A stretch of 64,000 nucleotides of DNA from Peptostreptococcaceae bacterium oral taxon 113 str. W5053 (GCA_000467935.1 KI259812.1:94817-158816), one strand, 5' to 3'; shown: positions 51,671 through 61,671, counted from the stretch's first letter. Notes: generated by a model not told the origin, from the letters alone. Made by a program: numbers and translations.

Positions 51671-51698
51671 TAAAAACAGGGATAAGGAGGGATGACCT

Positions 51699-52592
51699 GT
51701 GGAGTATAGAGATTATTATAAAGTTTTAGGCGTGAGTAAAAAGGCATCTCAAGAGGAAATCAAAAAAGCATATCGCAGACTGGCAAAAAAATATCATCCG
51801 GATTTGAATGCGGGGGATGAAAAAATACAGGAGAAATTTAAGGAGATTAATGAGGCTTATGAGGTATTGGGCGATGAGGAAAAAAGGAAACAATATGACA
51901 CATTCGGCAGCGTAGGCGGATTTTCCGGAGGTCAGAATTTCGACCCGAGAGATTTCGGTTATCAAACCTATTCCACCGGAGATATGGGCGGATTTTCCGA
52001 CTTTTTTAATTTGATTTTCGGAAATCGAGGAACGTCCGGTACAGGGAAAAGCAGCTTCGGCGGTTTTGATTTCGGTAACTTTGCGGGTGCATCTCCCAGA
52101 AGAGAAAGACCGAAGTATGAGACGGATATTACCATCGGTTTGGAAGAAGCTTATAGGGGAACAAAGCGGAATCTTTCCGTGAATATTAATGGAAAGAATT
52201 TGAGCATTCCTTTGAAAATTCCTGCCGGGATTTTGCCGGGGAAAAAGATTAAAATCAATGGGAAAAAATTTGATTTGGACGGGGATTTATACGTAAAAAT
52301 CAATGTGTTGGATTCCAAGAACCGATTGGAAGGTCTGGATATGATTAAGCATTTTTCCATTGCTCCATGGGAAGCTTATTTCGGAGCGGAAAAGACGGTA
52401 CAGACTTTTGAAAAATCGGTGAAAATTAAAGTTCCGCCGCATATTCGAAGCGGACAGAAGATTCGTGTACCCGGTTTAGGGTTTAAAGATATGAAAGGGC
52501 GTAAAGGGGATTTGTATTTGGAGATTCAATTGGAAAATCCGAAATTAACGGAGGAACAGGAAGAAATCTATAAAAAATTATTGAAAGAATAA
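51699..52592 (+). CDS. CbpA-type J-domain co-chaperone
   Basis: 297 residues from a GTG (AGGAGGG 8 nt upstream). J domain (1-66) with HPD in KKYHPDLN, Gly/Phe-rich link (about 70-130), then DnaJ C-terminal domains I and II. The Cys-rich zinc finger of DnaJ is absent, so this is the CbpA class. It brings substrates to DnaK; here it is made together with ClpB, an arrangement that couples J-protein and disaggregase. Confidence 0.9.
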   Translation: MEYRDYYKVLGVSKKASQEEIKKAYRRLAKKYHPDLNAGDEKIQEKFKEINEAYEVLGDEEKRKQYDTFGSVGGFSGGQNFDPRDFGYQTYSTGDMGGFSDFFNLIFGNRGTSGTGKSSFGGFDFGNFAGASPRRERPKYETDITIGLEEAYRGTKRNLSVNINGKNLSIPLKIPAGILPGKKIKINGKKFDLDGDLYVKINVLDSKNRLEGLDMIKHFSIAPWEAYFGAEKTVQTFEKSVKIKVPPHIRSGQKIRVPGLGFKDMKGRKGDLYLEIQLENPKLTEEQEEIYKKLLKE

Positions 52593-52604
52593 GGAGGGAT
52601 TACG

Positions 52605-55184
52605 ATGGATTTTAACAAATTTACAGAACAAAGTATCAAAGTCGTGGAAACTTCTTCTCAGATGGCGATTAAAAATTCCAACCCGGAATTAACGGAATTG
52701 CACTTACATGGGGCGCTGTTAAAAACGTCACCTTTGATTGGGAGTGTTCTTTCCGGCATGGGGGTGGATGTGGAGGCTTATGCGAAAGAAATATTTACAG
52801 CCATTGACCGTCTGCCGAGTCAAGACGGAGGCAATCTTTACCCCTCCACTCGATACACGCGAGTGTTGTTAAAAGCGGAAGATGAAGCCCAATCCGACGG
52901 AGAGAGTAAAATTGCTTTGGAACATATTTATATGGCGTTAATGAAAGAAAAATCCGGAGAAAGTGCACAGATTATTAAAAAATATAAGATTACGCCGCAA
53001 ATTTTTTGGGAAGCGTTAAAGCAAATGCGTACCCAAAGAGGAAATGCTTCGGGAGGAGAAGAGGACTCCGTATTGAAAAAATACGGTCGAGATATGACCC
53101 GGGAAGCGAAAGAGGGAAAGATGGATCCGATTATCGGCAGGGATGATGAAATTCGCCATTGTGTACGAATCTTATCTCGCAGAACCAAAAACAATCCGGT
53201 TCTTATCGGAGATCCGGGGGTCGGGAAAACCGCCATTGTGGAAGGTTTGGCACAGCGAATTGTGAATAATGACGTTCCCGAAGGCTTGAGAGATAAAAAA
53301 GTTTGGGCTTTGGATATGGGAAGTTTGATTGCCGGAGCCAAGTATCGGGGGGAATTTGAAGAACGTTTAAAAGAGGTGTTGAAAACATTACAGGAGAGTA
53401 ACGGAGAGATTATTCTCTTTATCGATGAATTGCACACGATTGTGGGTGCGGGCAAAACTGACGGAGCATTGGATGCTTCCAATATGTTAAAGCCTATGTT
53501 GGCTCGTGGAGAAATCCATACGATCGGCGCAACCACTTTGGATGAATATCGAGAATATATCGAAAAGGATCAGGCATTGGAACGTCGATTTCAAAAGGTT
53601 CTTGTCAGTGAACCTACAGTGGAGGATACCATCTCCATCCTTCGGGGGATTAAGGAGAAATACGAAATTCACCATGGAATCCGTATCAGCGACGGAGCGG
53701 TTATCGCTGCAAGCACATTGTCCGATCGATATATATCCGATCGTTTCTTGCCGGATAAAGCCATCGACCTGATGGATGAGGCATCCGCTATGGTGCGAAC
53801 GGAAATCGACTCCATGCCGGCGGAGATGGATGAAAATCGTCGAAAGATTTTGCAAATGGAAATTGAGCGAGCCGCATTAAAAAAAGAGGATGATGAAGCA
53901 TCCAAAATTCGTTTGGAAAAATTGGAAAAAGAGATGGAGAATCTGAAAGTTTCCTATGATGAACAATTGGCTCAATGGGAACAGGAAAAGAAGTCGATCG
54001 GAAAAGTAAAAGAGATTAAAACTCAAATGGAAAAAGTTCGTCATCAAATGGAAGAGGCGGAGCGAAACTATGATTTTGAAGGTTTAAGTCAATTAAAATA
54101 CGGAACCATGAAAGAGTTGGAAAATCAACTGAAAGAGGCCAATGAAAATCTTATCGGTGAAGAAGATAAGATGTTGAAATTGGAGGTTTCCGATGAAGAA
54201 ATTGCGGAAGTGGTTTCCAAATGGACGGGAATTCCTCTTCAAAAATTAGTGGAGACGGAAAGGGAAAAACTTTTGCATTTAGATGATGAGCTGCATCAGA
54301 GAGTGATTGGGCAGGACGAAGCGGTGACAGGGGTTACCAATGCTATTCTTCGTGCAAGAAGCGGCTTAAAAGATGCTCGAAAACCGATCGGCTCCTTTAT
54401 CTTTTTAGGACCTACCGGCGTGGGGAAAACAGAGCTTGCCAAAACGTTAACCCAGTCTATGTTTGACGATGAGAAAAACTTGATTCGTATCGACATGAGC
54501 GAATATATGGAAAAACACAGTGTATCCCGATTGGTGGGAGCTCCTCCGGGATATGTCGGTTACGATCAGGGAGGACAGCTGACGGAAGCGGTTCGTAGAA
54601 AGCCTTACAGCGTAATTCTTTTTGATGAAATCGAAAAGGCGCATCCGGATGTGTTTAACATTTTGTTGCAACTTTTGGATGACGGAAGACTGACAGACAA
54701 TCAGGGACGAACGGTCGATTTTAAAAACACGGTGGTTATTATGACGTCCAACTTGGGTTCGTCCTATATTCTGGAAGGCATTAAAGAAGACGCGACGATT
54801 TCTCAGGAGGCAAGAGATTTGGTGCAAGGGGAAATGCGAAAACATTTTCGACCGGAATTTTTGAACCGAGTGGACGAGATCGTTCTCTTTAAACCTTTGC
54901 AAAGAGATGAGATTTTCAAAATCATCGATTTGGCGATGAAAGAAATCGACGCTCGACTGGAAGAGCGAAATATCACCGTTGAACTTACGGAAGAAGCGCA
55001 TCAAATGGTTTTGGACAGAGCCTACAGTCCCCAATACGGAGCCCGACCGGTCAGACGCTATTTGGAACAACATATTGAAACGCCTTTGGCGAGAATGATT
55101 ATTGCCGGCGAGGTGAAAGACGGAGACAAGGTGCAAGTGCTTGCTTATCAGGGGGCATTGAAATTGGAAGCGAAATCAAAATAA
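52605..55184 (+). CDS. clpB: Protein disaggregase ClpB
   Basis: 859 residues, full length. N domain (1-150), AAA-1 with GDPGVGKT (about 205-212), coiled-coil middle domain (about 400-525) with heptads [20 protein letters not shown]-2 with GPTGVGKT (about 605-612) and C-terminal [14 protein letters not shown] and [10 protein letters not shown]. No IGF/L loop for ClpP binding, as expected for ClpB. It refolds aggregates with DnaK. AAGGAGG before ATG; 12 bp after the J-protein. Confidence 0.97.
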   Translation: MDFNKFTEQSIKVVETSSQMAIKNSNPELTELHLHGALLKTSPLIGSVLSGMGVDVEAYAKEIFTAIDRLPSQDGGNLYPSTRYTRVLLKAEDEAQSDGESKIALEHIYMALMKEKSGESAQIIKKYKITPQIFWEALKQMRTQRGNASGGEEDSVLKKYGRDMTREAKEGKMDPIIGRDDEIRHCVRILSRRTKNNPVLIGDPGVGKTAIVEGLAQRIVNNDVPEGLRDKKVWALDMGSLIAGAKYRGEFEERLKEVLKTLQESNGEIILFIDELHTIVGAGKTDGALDASNMLKPMLARGEIHTIGATTLDEYREYIEKDQALERRFQKVLVSEPTVEDTISILRGIKEKYEIHHGIRISDGAVIAASTLSDRYISDRFLPDKAIDLMDEASAMVRTEIDSMPAEMDENRRKILQMEIERAALKKEDDEASKIRLEKLEKEMENLKVSYDEQLAQWEQEKKSIGKVKEIKTQMEKVRHQMEEAERNYDFEGLSQLKYGTMKELENQLKEANENLIGEEDKMLKLEVSDEEIAEVVSKWTGIPLQKLVETEREKLLHLDDELHQRVIGQDEAVTGVTNAILRARSGLKDARKPIGSFIFLGPTGVGKTELAKTLTQSMFDDEKNLIRIDMSEYMEKHSVSRLVGAPPGYVGYDQGGQLTEAVRRKPYSVILFDEIEKAHPDVFNILLQLLDDGRLTDNQGRTVDFKNTVVIMTSNLGSSYILEGIKEDATISQEARDLVQGEMRKHFRPEFLNRVDEIVLFKPLQRDEIFKIIDLAMKEIDARLEERNITVELTEEAHQMVLDRAYSPQYGARPVRRYLEQHIETPLARMIIAGEVKDGDKVQVLAYQGALKLEAKSK

Positions 55185-55266
55185 GCTTCTCATCAAAAGG
55201 AGAGAATGGATAAAGCAACATTGAAAACAGGCTACATGAACGGCTGAGAACAATATCATGCAAAGC

Positions 55267-55306
55267 AAAAGGATAGCTTCCCTATTCCGGGATGTCTATC
55301 CTTTTT
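55267..55306 (+). terminator. Terminator after clpB
   Basis: 10-bp stem AAAAGGATAG/CTATCCTTTT with a loop of about 19 nt and T5. Confidence 0.75.
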
Positions 55307-55698
55307 GATTGATAAACGCTACTCTGCTAATTTTAATTTCATTATATTGTCAATTCAAGGAAATTTTTTAGTTATTTGGGTTTATAGAATGGTAGATGAA
55401 GCATATCCAGTGATTTTCTATCAGAATTGGGGTACTTTTAAACAAGAAGGAATTTTAATAGTTATGAAACGATTTCCTCTTATTATACGTATCCTTAGTA
55501 TTTTCATACAGTTGTTTTGCTGGATGTTATTGTGCTCAATAGATATGTTACAATCCAAGATCAAAAAACGACATCTTAAAGGATGAGGTAAGAAAATCTG
55601 TGTATGGAGTTGAAGAAGATAACTTGGATGAAAAGAATGGATTTATTGAATGTAGATGTTGGTATGGCAAATAGTTTATCTGAGAAAAAGGGGTCTTT
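55307..55698. other. Gene-poor stretch with short unsupported frames
   Basis: 392 bp. A 93-codon frame (55305-55586) starts inside the clpB terminator, has no ribosome site, and encodes a hydrophobic, low-complexity product; I take it as decayed or chance. Nothing else seen until GGGG before 55699. Confidence 0.4.
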
Positions 55699-56670
55699 AT
55701 GATGAAAGAATATATTAAATTATATCAAAAGATGAGAGAGGATTATTATCAAAAATGGGGCGCATATTCCCATCCGGAAAGCCTGCAAGATTTTGAAAGG
55801 CTAAATCAAAAGATATTTGAAGAACATCTGAAAAAATATAATGATTCTACCGACAAGGTGTTGAAAACAAAATTATATATCGATCTTCTTCTTGATAAAA
55901 TCCAATATTTCGGTTACTATTCCGCTTTCTGCGAAGGCAATTTTGAGACATTAAATAATACCATTTGGCAAAACGGAAGGACTTGTCTGTTGAAGGGTGG
56001 AACTACACATAGCGGAACTGCGTACACGGGAAACATCATCAAAGGAATTTTTACCTGTTTTGCCTGCAATGATTTTGAGGTGAGCGAGTCCTTTGTTCCG
56101 CGTGCATTGCCATTGCTCAAAGGAGCCTCTTATACTGAAAATGTAATCAATCTGTTCCATTCAATCTATTATAAAGATGATGAGAAATTGTCGGAAGCGA
56201 TGTCGAAGGCCGAATCTTTCTTAATGAAGAAAAAACTTACCGGAATAGCAGAATACTATGTTCGATTTTTTATTTTTCTTGCGAAAAAAGATGTGGACGG
56301 AATCACGGAATGCTTGCAAAAACTTTGTGAAGCATACCAAAAACAAGGCTATCCTATCAAAAAAATTGACAAATGCTTTGTTCCGGAGATACACGGTTTA
56401 TATCGCCTGGTAAGATTTTTGGATGAAGGTCTGTTTGAAAAAATCGAATTACCGTCTCACAAGTGTTTTCTGAAAGAATTTGAAGAATGGCAACAGAAAA
56501 ACAAGTTTCCTAAAGGCGTGCAGTTCTATGAGTATCCCGAAATGCTGCATGATGCGAATCGGATTTTACAAAGAACCTTGCCGGAGATTCATCTTATCAA
56601 CGATAGCGGCAAATTTACGATGGATGTAGAAAAATTTGCGGAAGAGTTAAGCGGTTCAGAGGAGAAGTGA
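55699..56670 (+). CDS. All-helical protein of unknown function, possibly Imm49-like immunity protein
   Basis: 323 residues, predicted almost all helical with no signal peptide or membrane helix (YIKLYQKMREDYYQKWG ... LYIDLLLDKIQYFGYYSAFCEGN ... EYYVRFFIFLAKKDVDGITECLQKL). The look, with TPR-like helix pairs, is that of Imm49-type immunity proteins against polymorphic toxins, but this is a guess from memory. No toxin gene lies beside it. Position at the start of a decayed accessory stretch suits an orphan immunity gene. Confidence 0.5.
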   Translation: MMKEYIKLYQKMREDYYQKWGAYSHPESLQDFERLNQKIFEEHLKKYNDSTDKVLKTKLYIDLLLDKIQYFGYYSAFCEGNFETLNNTIWQNGRTCLLKGGTTHSGTAYTGNIIKGIFTCFACNDFEVSESFVPRALPLLKGASYTENVINLFHSIYYKDDEKLSEAMSKAESFLMKKKLTGIAEYYVRFFIFLAKKDVDGITECLQKLCEAYQKQGYPIKKIDKCFVPEIHGLYRLVRFLDEGLFEKIELPSHKCFLKEFEEWQQKNKFPKGVQFYEYPEMLHDANRILQRTLPEIHLINDSGKFTMDVEKFAEELSGSEEK

Positions 56671-57035
56671 CGGAAAAATTAAAACGGAACCTCTTACAAA
56701 AGTAGGAAATATCCAAACAGTATAGCTTTGTGTATAGTTCAGCCCTGCTCGCTGACGGGAAGGTATTGATTTTGACAAGTGAAGCGGAACGTTGTGACAA
56801 ATATTGTGTTCTTATATTGTCCGCTTTAGGCATCAAAAAAGCGGCGGTTTATGCTTGTTCGGGAGAAAGTACAACATCGGTTAACAAGTGGGGCATGGAT
56901 TACTATGGGGAGCATAGTATTAACGATATCGACAGATTTGAAAACAGTAAGCAATCCGATAATAGAAAAAACAGTTTCAAAATGGTATAATATTGGCAAA
57001 TATTTAGAGAGAAAAATCGAATTTAGGAGGGAACA
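56671..57035. pseudogene. Possible gene remnant (open frame 56730-56990, +)
   Basis: An 86-codon frame without ribosome site reads VLILTSEAERCDKYCVLI and VYACSGESTTSVNKWG; it has coding-like composition but no start region and runs into low-complexity residues. I take it as the decayed piece of an unknown gene. A TATAAT at about 56985-56990 could start transcription of the VOC gene. Confidence 0.3.
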
Positions 57036-57464
57036 ATGAATAAGATTACTTGCATCTGTTTAGGCGTTAAAGATATGGAAAGGTCAATAAAGTTTTACAG
57101 AGACGGTTTGGGATATCAGACTGATTGCAAAGAAAATAATCCGCCGGTATGTTTTTTCAATACCCCGGGAACAAAGTTTGAACTGTTTCCTTTAGAACAG
57201 TTAGCAAAAGATATTGATGAAGACAATCCGCCAAAGGGAAATGGATTTTCCGGAATTACATTAGCTTACAATGTTGAACATAAAGAAGATGTTGATCATG
57301 TAATTGAATTAGTACGAAATGCCGGGGGAACCATTGTAAAAGAACCGCAAGACACCTTTTGGGGCGGATATCATGCATATTTTTCAGATTTGGATGGATA
57401 TTACTGGGAAGTTGCATGGGGTTCAAATTTTCGGTTTGACGAACATGGACTATTGAAATTTTAG
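57036..57464 (+). CDS. VOC superfamily protein (glyoxalase/bleomycin-resistance fold)
   Basis: 142 residues. Two beta-alpha-beta-beta-beta units: ICLGVKDMERSIKFYRDGLGY, FELFPLEQLAKD, GITLAYNVEHKEDVDHVIELVRNAGGTIVKEPQDTFWGGYHAYFSDLDGYYWEVAW (in parts). Metal-ligand positions include the terminal WEVAWG Glu. AGGAGGG 6 nt before ATG. Substrate unknown. Followed 21 bp later by a TfoX-like gene. Confidence 0.87.
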   Translation: MNKITCICLGVKDMERSIKFYRDGLGYQTDCKENNPPVCFFNTPGTKFELFPLEQLAKDIDEDNPPKGNGFSGITLAYNVEHKEDVDHVIELVRNAGGTIVKEPQDTFWGGYHAYFSDLDGYYWEVAWGSNFRFDEHGLLKF

Positions 57465-57485
57465 GGAGTAAGGGAGGTGCTGAAA

Positions 57486-57806
57486 ATGGCTTCCAGCAAG
57501 GAATATTTAGATTTTATTTTAGAACAGGTGTCTGAATTAGATCAGATCAGTTATAGAGCTATGATGGGCGAATATATTATCTACTACAACGGAAAAATTG
57601 TTGGTGGAATATATGATGATAGGTTGCTTGTGAAACCGGTGCAAGCAGCGATAAAGTATATGCCGAATGCGGAGTATGAGTTGCCATATGACGGAGCAAA
57701 GGAAATGCTTTTGGTAGATAATGTAGATAACAAAGAATATTTAATGGGACTATTTAAGACCATGTATGAAGAATTACCGACTCCAAAACCTAAAAAGAAA
57801 AAATAA
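57486..57806 (+). CDS. TfoX N-terminal-domain protein
   Basis: 106 residues: MASSKEYLDFILEQVSEL, RAMMGEYIIYYNGKIVGGIYDDRLLVKP and AKEMLLVDNVDNKEYL match the TfoX/Sxy N-terminal domain, and a lysine-rich tail ends it. ATG 57486 follows GGGAGGTG. Competence regulation applies to full TfoX of gammaproteobacteria; single-domain Firmicute versions have no known role. Confidence 0.85.
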   Translation: MASSKEYLDFILEQVSELDQISYRAMMGEYIIYYNGKIVGGIYDDRLLVKPVQAAIKYMPNAEYELPYDGAKEMLLVDNVDNKEYLMGLFKTMYEELPTPKPKKKK

Positions 57807-57854
57807 ATACTATTTTACTTTGACGGATAAAAACAGTAAAACAATATCCATTCA

Positions 57855-57891
57855 AAAAAGCAGTAAATCAACAAAGGTTTATTGTTTTTTT
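57855..57891 (+). terminator. Terminator-like hairpin after the TfoX-like gene
   Basis: AAGCAGTAAATC ... GGTTTATTGTTTTTTT; weaker relative of the hairpin at 58642-58674, which keeps the same left arm (AAGCAGTAAATC). Confidence 0.5.
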
Positions 57892-57929
57892 GTACAAATT
57901 TTAAAAGAAAAGAGCAATAGAACAAATCA

Positions 57930-58003
57930 GAAGTAACCACCTTGAAAAAAGAAAAAGACAATCTATGTTCTCAAATCATAGGTGTACGAGAAGAAGCAGA
58001 ACA
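57930..58003 (+). repeat. Diverged duplicated coding fragment, copy 1
   Basis: Reads in frame EVTTLKKEKDNLCSQIIGVR, then EEAEQK; about four in five bases match 60254-60327. Coiled-coil-like, without start or ribosome site. Likely the end of a decayed gene. The surrounding 57892-58119 has no other support. Confidence 0.6.
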
Positions 58004-58125
58004 AAAAATACCGAAGAAAACGGAGAATGAACACAGGTAAAGAAGCAAGTGTCAGACCCATAAAAAGGAAGTTGAAATATGGTATAATATTAAAAATTTT
58101 TAATGCGATGATGTGAGGATTGAAT

Positions 58126-58581
58126 ATGGATATCAGCTTTGAAAAGGAGATAAATAAGGATAATGCTTTGCTTTTATGCGAGTGGTCCAATGAAAAAGGA
58201 AAGAAGTTTCAGGAGCAGTGGATGGGTGACGGAGTTTCTTACCCGTTGAACTATGAAAAAATAAAAGAATTGGAAAATACATTTTCGATCTTCAATGAAA
58301 AGGAATTCATTGGAATGATACAAGAAATACGGATTGACAAAGATAATATCCACATAGGGAGATTTGTATTAAATCCTCAAAAAACAGGATTGGGTTTTGG
58401 TACAGAGGCGCTGAAAGGATTTATAAATTTCATTTTTAAGGATAATCATATGAGAAGTATTTCTTTATCCGTTTTTGATTTCAATCAAAGGGCAAAGAAG
58501 CTTTATGAAAAACTTGGATTTGAAATTGATGAAGTGATTGAAACTCCAAAGCTGAAATATATTATGAGGAGACGCAGATAG
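58126..58581 (+). CDS. GNAT family N-acetyltransferase
   Basis: 151 residues. Motif A reads GRFVLNPQKTGLGFGTEALKGFINFIF, motif B NQRAKKLYEKLGFEID. RimJ-like size and layout. ATG 58126 follows GTGAGGA; a TTG two codons earlier is less likely. TATAAT at about 58082-58087. Substrate unknown. Confidence 0.85.
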   Translation: MDISFEKEINKDNALLLCEWSNEKGKKFQEQWMGDGVSYPLNYEKIKELENTFSIFNEKEFIGMIQEIRIDKDNIHIGRFVLNPQKTGLGFGTEALKGFINFIFKDNHMRSISLSVFDFNQRAKKLYEKLGFEIDEVIETPKLKYIMRRRR

Positions 58582-58641
58582 ATTCCCGGTTTGTCTAATG
58601 GAATGTAACTAAATAAGATACTATAATATAGTAGTTCAAGA

Positions 58642-58674
58642 AGCAGTAAATCAAAAAAAGTTTACTGCTTTTTA
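58642..58674 (+). terminator. Terminator after the GNAT gene
   Basis: Perfect 10-bp stem AAGCAGTAAA/TTTACTGCTT with TTTT tail. Same left arm as the hairpin at 57855. Confidence 0.75.
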
Positions 58675-58868
58675 TTGCTCAACAACAGTATAGATAGCAA
58701 AGATACCTTTCAAGATAAGCTGTGAAGGATTCATATACTTTGAACGAAAAGAGTAAAAGACAAATAACCTTTTTGTGTTTGTTCTTTTTTCTATTTCTAT
58801 GAATGGAAACAGCAGAAAATCTGACGGTGGGAAAAATGCTATAAATAATGATATAATATTGGACAATA

Positions 58869-59666
58869 ATGAAAGAGATAGATTTAGAAGTTGTGAAGGA
58901 GACAAGTGAAATAATGAAATCATATCAGGATATAAACAAAGAAACTATAGATAGATGGGTTGAGGAAGGCTGGGAATGGGGGAAACCAATTTCACATGAT
59001 GAGTACATCAATGCAGAAAATGGAGAATGGAGAGTTTTTCTTACTCCGACTGTTCCAGTCCCACATGAGTGGCTTGGAGATTTGAAAGGGAAGAAAATAT
59101 TAGGGTTAGCATCAGGCGGGGGACAGCAAATGGCTATATTTAATGCGTTAGGGGCAGATTGTACTGTACTTGATTACTCTTCAAAGCAAATAGAAAGCGA
59201 ATTTTTAATTGCTGAAAGAGAAGGCTATAATATTAAAGCAATTGAAGGTGATATGACAAAAACTTTGCCTTTTGAGAATGAAACCTTTGACATAGTTTTT
59301 CATCCGGTTTCCAACTGTTATGTTGAAGATGTGCAACATGTTTTTAATGAAGCATATAGAGTTCTGAAAAAGGGTGGTATTTTTCTTGCAGGTTTAAATA
59401 ATGAGATAAATTACATTGTGGATAATGAAGAAAAAGAAATTATTTGGAAAATGCCTTTTAATCCATTAAAAGATAAAGCAGCTAAAGAATATATGATTAA
59501 AGAAAAAGCCGGAATGCAGTTTTCTCACAATATGACAGAGCAGATAGGCGGACAATTAAAGGCGGGATTTACTCTACTTGATATATATGAGGATACAAAT
59601 GGTTTTGGAAGACTTCATGAACTGAATATTAAAACATATATTGTCACTAAATCAATTAAATTATAA
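58869..59666 (+). CDS. Class I SAM-dependent methyltransferase
   Basis: 265 residues from ATG 58869; an ATG at 58914 (AAGGAG 12 nt upstream, protein beginning MKSYQDINKETIDRWVEEG) may be the real start. Motif I KKILGLASGGGQQMAIF, motif II CTVLDYSSKQ, post-motif FDIVFHPVSNCYVEDV. The family is a group of small-molecule methyltransferases common on mobile or accessory regions; substrate unknown. TATAAT lies 17 bp upstream of 58869. Confidence 0.87.
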   Translation: MKEIDLEVVKETSEIMKSYQDINKETIDRWVEEGWEWGKPISHDEYINAENGEWRVFLTPTVPVPHEWLGDLKGKKILGLASGGGQQMAIFNALGADCTVLDYSSKQIESEFLIAEREGYNIKAIEGDMTKTLPFENETFDIVFHPVSNCYVEDVQHVFNEAYRVLKKGGIFLAGLNNEINYIVDNEEKEIIWKMPFNPLKDKAAKEYMIKEKAGMQFSHNMTEQIGGQLKAGFTLLDIYEDTNGFGRLHELNIKTYIVTKSIKL

Positions 59667-59705
59667 AATTAGATAGATTGAAAATTGAGAGGTTGTGAGA
59701 TTAAA

Positions 59706-60143
59706 ATGTGTAGTGAATGTTATGTTGACCGAAACAGAATAACGCCACTTTTAAATCCTTTGGATTGTTTAGAAAACCATACACAATACATTTGTGGTAC
59801 TTGTGGTAGATGTATTTGCATTGAACATGACCAAAATCGCGGATTACAACGATGGAATTTTCCTTTTAAGTCATTAGAAATTGCAAAATGCTATTTAAGA
59901 GCTGCCGACTATACAACAAAAAAGCCATGTGGTATTTATGAAATCAAAAGCGAAAAGAGAAGAATTTTCTATAAAATTTTTGCGGATAATAAGGACTTAC
60001 AATTATATCTAACAAAGAATAAAGGAAAAGTTTGTGAAACAATGAAACCTGTTTTTTCAGTGAAAGAATATAAGGAATATCCAAATACACAAGTAAGAAA
60101 ATTAACCTCTGATGAAATAAAAAAATATATGTCAGAAAGATAA
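59706..60143 (+). CDS. Small Cys-rich (zinc-ribbon-like) protein
   Basis: 145 residues from ATG 59706 (GAGAGG 12 nt upstream; the frame opens at 59685). N-terminal Cys pairs MCSECYVDR and YICGTCGRCICIEHD suggest a zinc-binding knuckle; the C-terminal half (KRRIFYKIFADNKDLQLYL) is mixed alpha/beta. I recall similar hypotheticals next to methyltransferase genes in Clostridia but no function. Confidence 0.65.
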   Translation: MCSECYVDRNRITPLLNPLDCLENHTQYICGTCGRCICIEHDQNRGLQRWNFPFKSLEIAKCYLRAADYTTKKPCGIYEIKSEKRRIFYKIFADNKDLQLYLTKNKGKVCETMKPVFSVKEYKEYPNTQVRKLTSDEIKKYMSER

Positions 60144-60168
60144 AGAACGGAGTATAGAAAGGGCTTAG

Positions 60169-60225
60169 ATGAAAACTTTAGTGATCTATGTGCATGGCAA
60201 AGGTGGAAATATAGAGGAAAAGTAA
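60169..60225 (+). pseudogene. Truncated alpha/beta-hydrolase start
   Basis: Frame MKTLVIYVHGKGGNIEEK then stop. This is the first strand and oxyanion HGKGG loop of a small alpha/beta hydrolase whose remaining 160 or so residues are missing. It is followed directly by the second copy of the coiled-coil coding fragment, so a deletion or recombination cut the gene. Confidence 0.65.
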
Positions 60226-60253
60226 GCCCATAAACGTATGCCGACGGAAATCG

Positions 60254-60327
60254 GAAGTAGGCACCTTGAAGAAAGAAAAAGACAACTTATACTCTCCAAT
60301 CACAGACATACGAGAAGAGGGAGCACA
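60254..60327 (+). repeat. Diverged duplicated coding fragment, copy 2
   Basis: Reads EVGTLKKEKDNLYSPITDIR then a stop a few codons on; counterpart of 57930-58003. Confidence 0.6.
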
Positions 60328-60786
60328 AGTTTAAACTGTTAGAAACTACATAGAGAAATTACCAAAAAAATATGGACTGATGATGACAGGAGATTGCGTA
60401 TTTCGGGTGCTGTCAGGTACTTGAAAGAGATGAAAAAACTGTTTCACAAAGTATTTTTTGAATAGGATAGGATAAAAATCTTGATTAAAATATACAAAGG
60501 CGTGGCCTATACGGCTGCGGAATGGTTTGCAATTTCTGAAAATGTCGTCAATTTTGGGGGTTTTGAGGCATCAAGGAAAGCGACTGTTTTTTGGAGGAAT
60601 GAGTTTTTGCAATCATGTTCCGGAAGATAGCATATCAAAAAGGGGAGGGAAAAGATAAAGCCTCTTTCTGTTGAATGATTTCAAAATACACAATGAACGA
60701 TTTTATCTATTATCAAGGAATGGGAATCGGAAAAAAATAGGATTCGGAAAGATGCAGCAATAAGAATATGTAAGGTGGGTAGTAAG
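60328..60786. other. Gene-poor decayed stretch
   Basis: About 460 bp with no supported gene. Several short frames in all phases are broken by stops (for example around 60481-60560). AAGGTGGG at 60772-60779 is the ribosome site of the next gene. Confidence 0.45.
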
Positions 60787-61371
60787 GTGAATATAAACAA
60801 CTATAAGCTTACGGGATATCATCGGACGAAAAGATTTACCATTGATTTGATTATATTTTTGTTAAGAGAGGCAATTCCTGTTTACGGAGCGGTTATGGTA
60901 ATGTCGGTATGTATGGGAGCTGCGTTAGGACTAGTTGGGGATAATATGATAGGATTACCGTTTTTGGGTGCCCTTGCATTGCTGATTTTGATGTCCGTCT
61001 GCCATTTGATTTCAAAAAAGATAAGCGGAACGGCTGAACGATTGTATGGGAAACAGGAGTTATACTTGATTCATAATGATTTGTATTGTACGACAGATGT
61101 GAGAACTCGTATGCACCGTGAAATCAGATGTTGTAAACTTATTGAAATCTATCAGATGAAAAAAACAAGGTTTTATTGGGAGATGGATTGTCTTTGCTAT
61201 GAAATCCGAAAGATCTGTAATGCAAGGGAAGATATTGAAGCTACTCTGCAAAATTTGATGCAGGATGAAAAAAATTTAACGCCGATAAAAGAAATTTTAT
61301 TGTTCAAAGGGCAATATGACAACGAAACCGAGAAACGGATAGACGATGTGTTCAATAATCACAAACCCTAA
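60787..61371 (+). CDS. Membrane protein of unknown function
   Basis: 194 residues from a GTG at 60787 (another GTG at 60775 overlaps the AAGGTGG site). Two membrane helices (about 27-50 and 55-80) then a cytoplasmic domain of about 110 residues (IHNDLYCTTDVRTRMHREIRCCKLIEIYQ) rich in Cys. No family recognised. Its last codons overlap the end of the minus-strand amidase remnant. Confidence 0.55.
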   Translation: MNINNYKLTGYHRTKRFTIDLIIFLLREAIPVYGAVMVMSVCMGAALGLVGDNMIGLPFLGALALLILMSVCHLISKKISGTAERLYGKQELYLIHNDLYCTTDVRTRMHREIRCCKLIEIYQMKKTRFYWEMDCLCYEIRKICNAREDIEATLQNLMQDEKNLTPIKEILLFKGQYDNETEKRIDDVFNNHKP

Positions 61372-61645
61372 TTATTTGAGATACAAAATTTGTACAATCA
61401 CCGCCTAATGTAGAGAAATCTCCATATGCGGGGTTGTAATTAAATGCATATTGAATCGCATAATTTAGCATATTGGCTCTATTAAAAGAATATACTGAAT
61501 ATGCATAAGGAATTGTTAAATTCTGCTCATTAATTGTATTGTTTGCTCGATGAACGGATTGAGTCTCTTCTTTTATTTTAAGTTTATTTCTTAATGTATG
61601 CTCACTCTCAATTTTTTCAGTTTTTTCATTATAGAACCTCCTTAT
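61352..61645 (-). pseudogene. Fragment of an amidase-domain (Amidase_6-like) protein
   Basis: On the minus strand an open stretch of about 97 codons without a start ends in NRANMLNYAIQYAF, YNPAYGDFSTLGG and GGDCTNFVSQIIR. This is the N-terminal part of the putative amidase domain with its catalytic Cys, found in secreted Firmicute proteins. The domain is cut right after this point, where the convergent membrane-protein gene ends, and the upstream part is interrupted by a stop. Clear gene wreck. Confidence 0.75.
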
Positions 61646-61671
61646 TTATTTTCTTATTTGATAAATTGAGT

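Noticed and set aside
55305..55586. 93-codon frame after clpB
   Set aside because: Begins in the clpB terminator, no ribosome site, hydrophobic low-complexity product.
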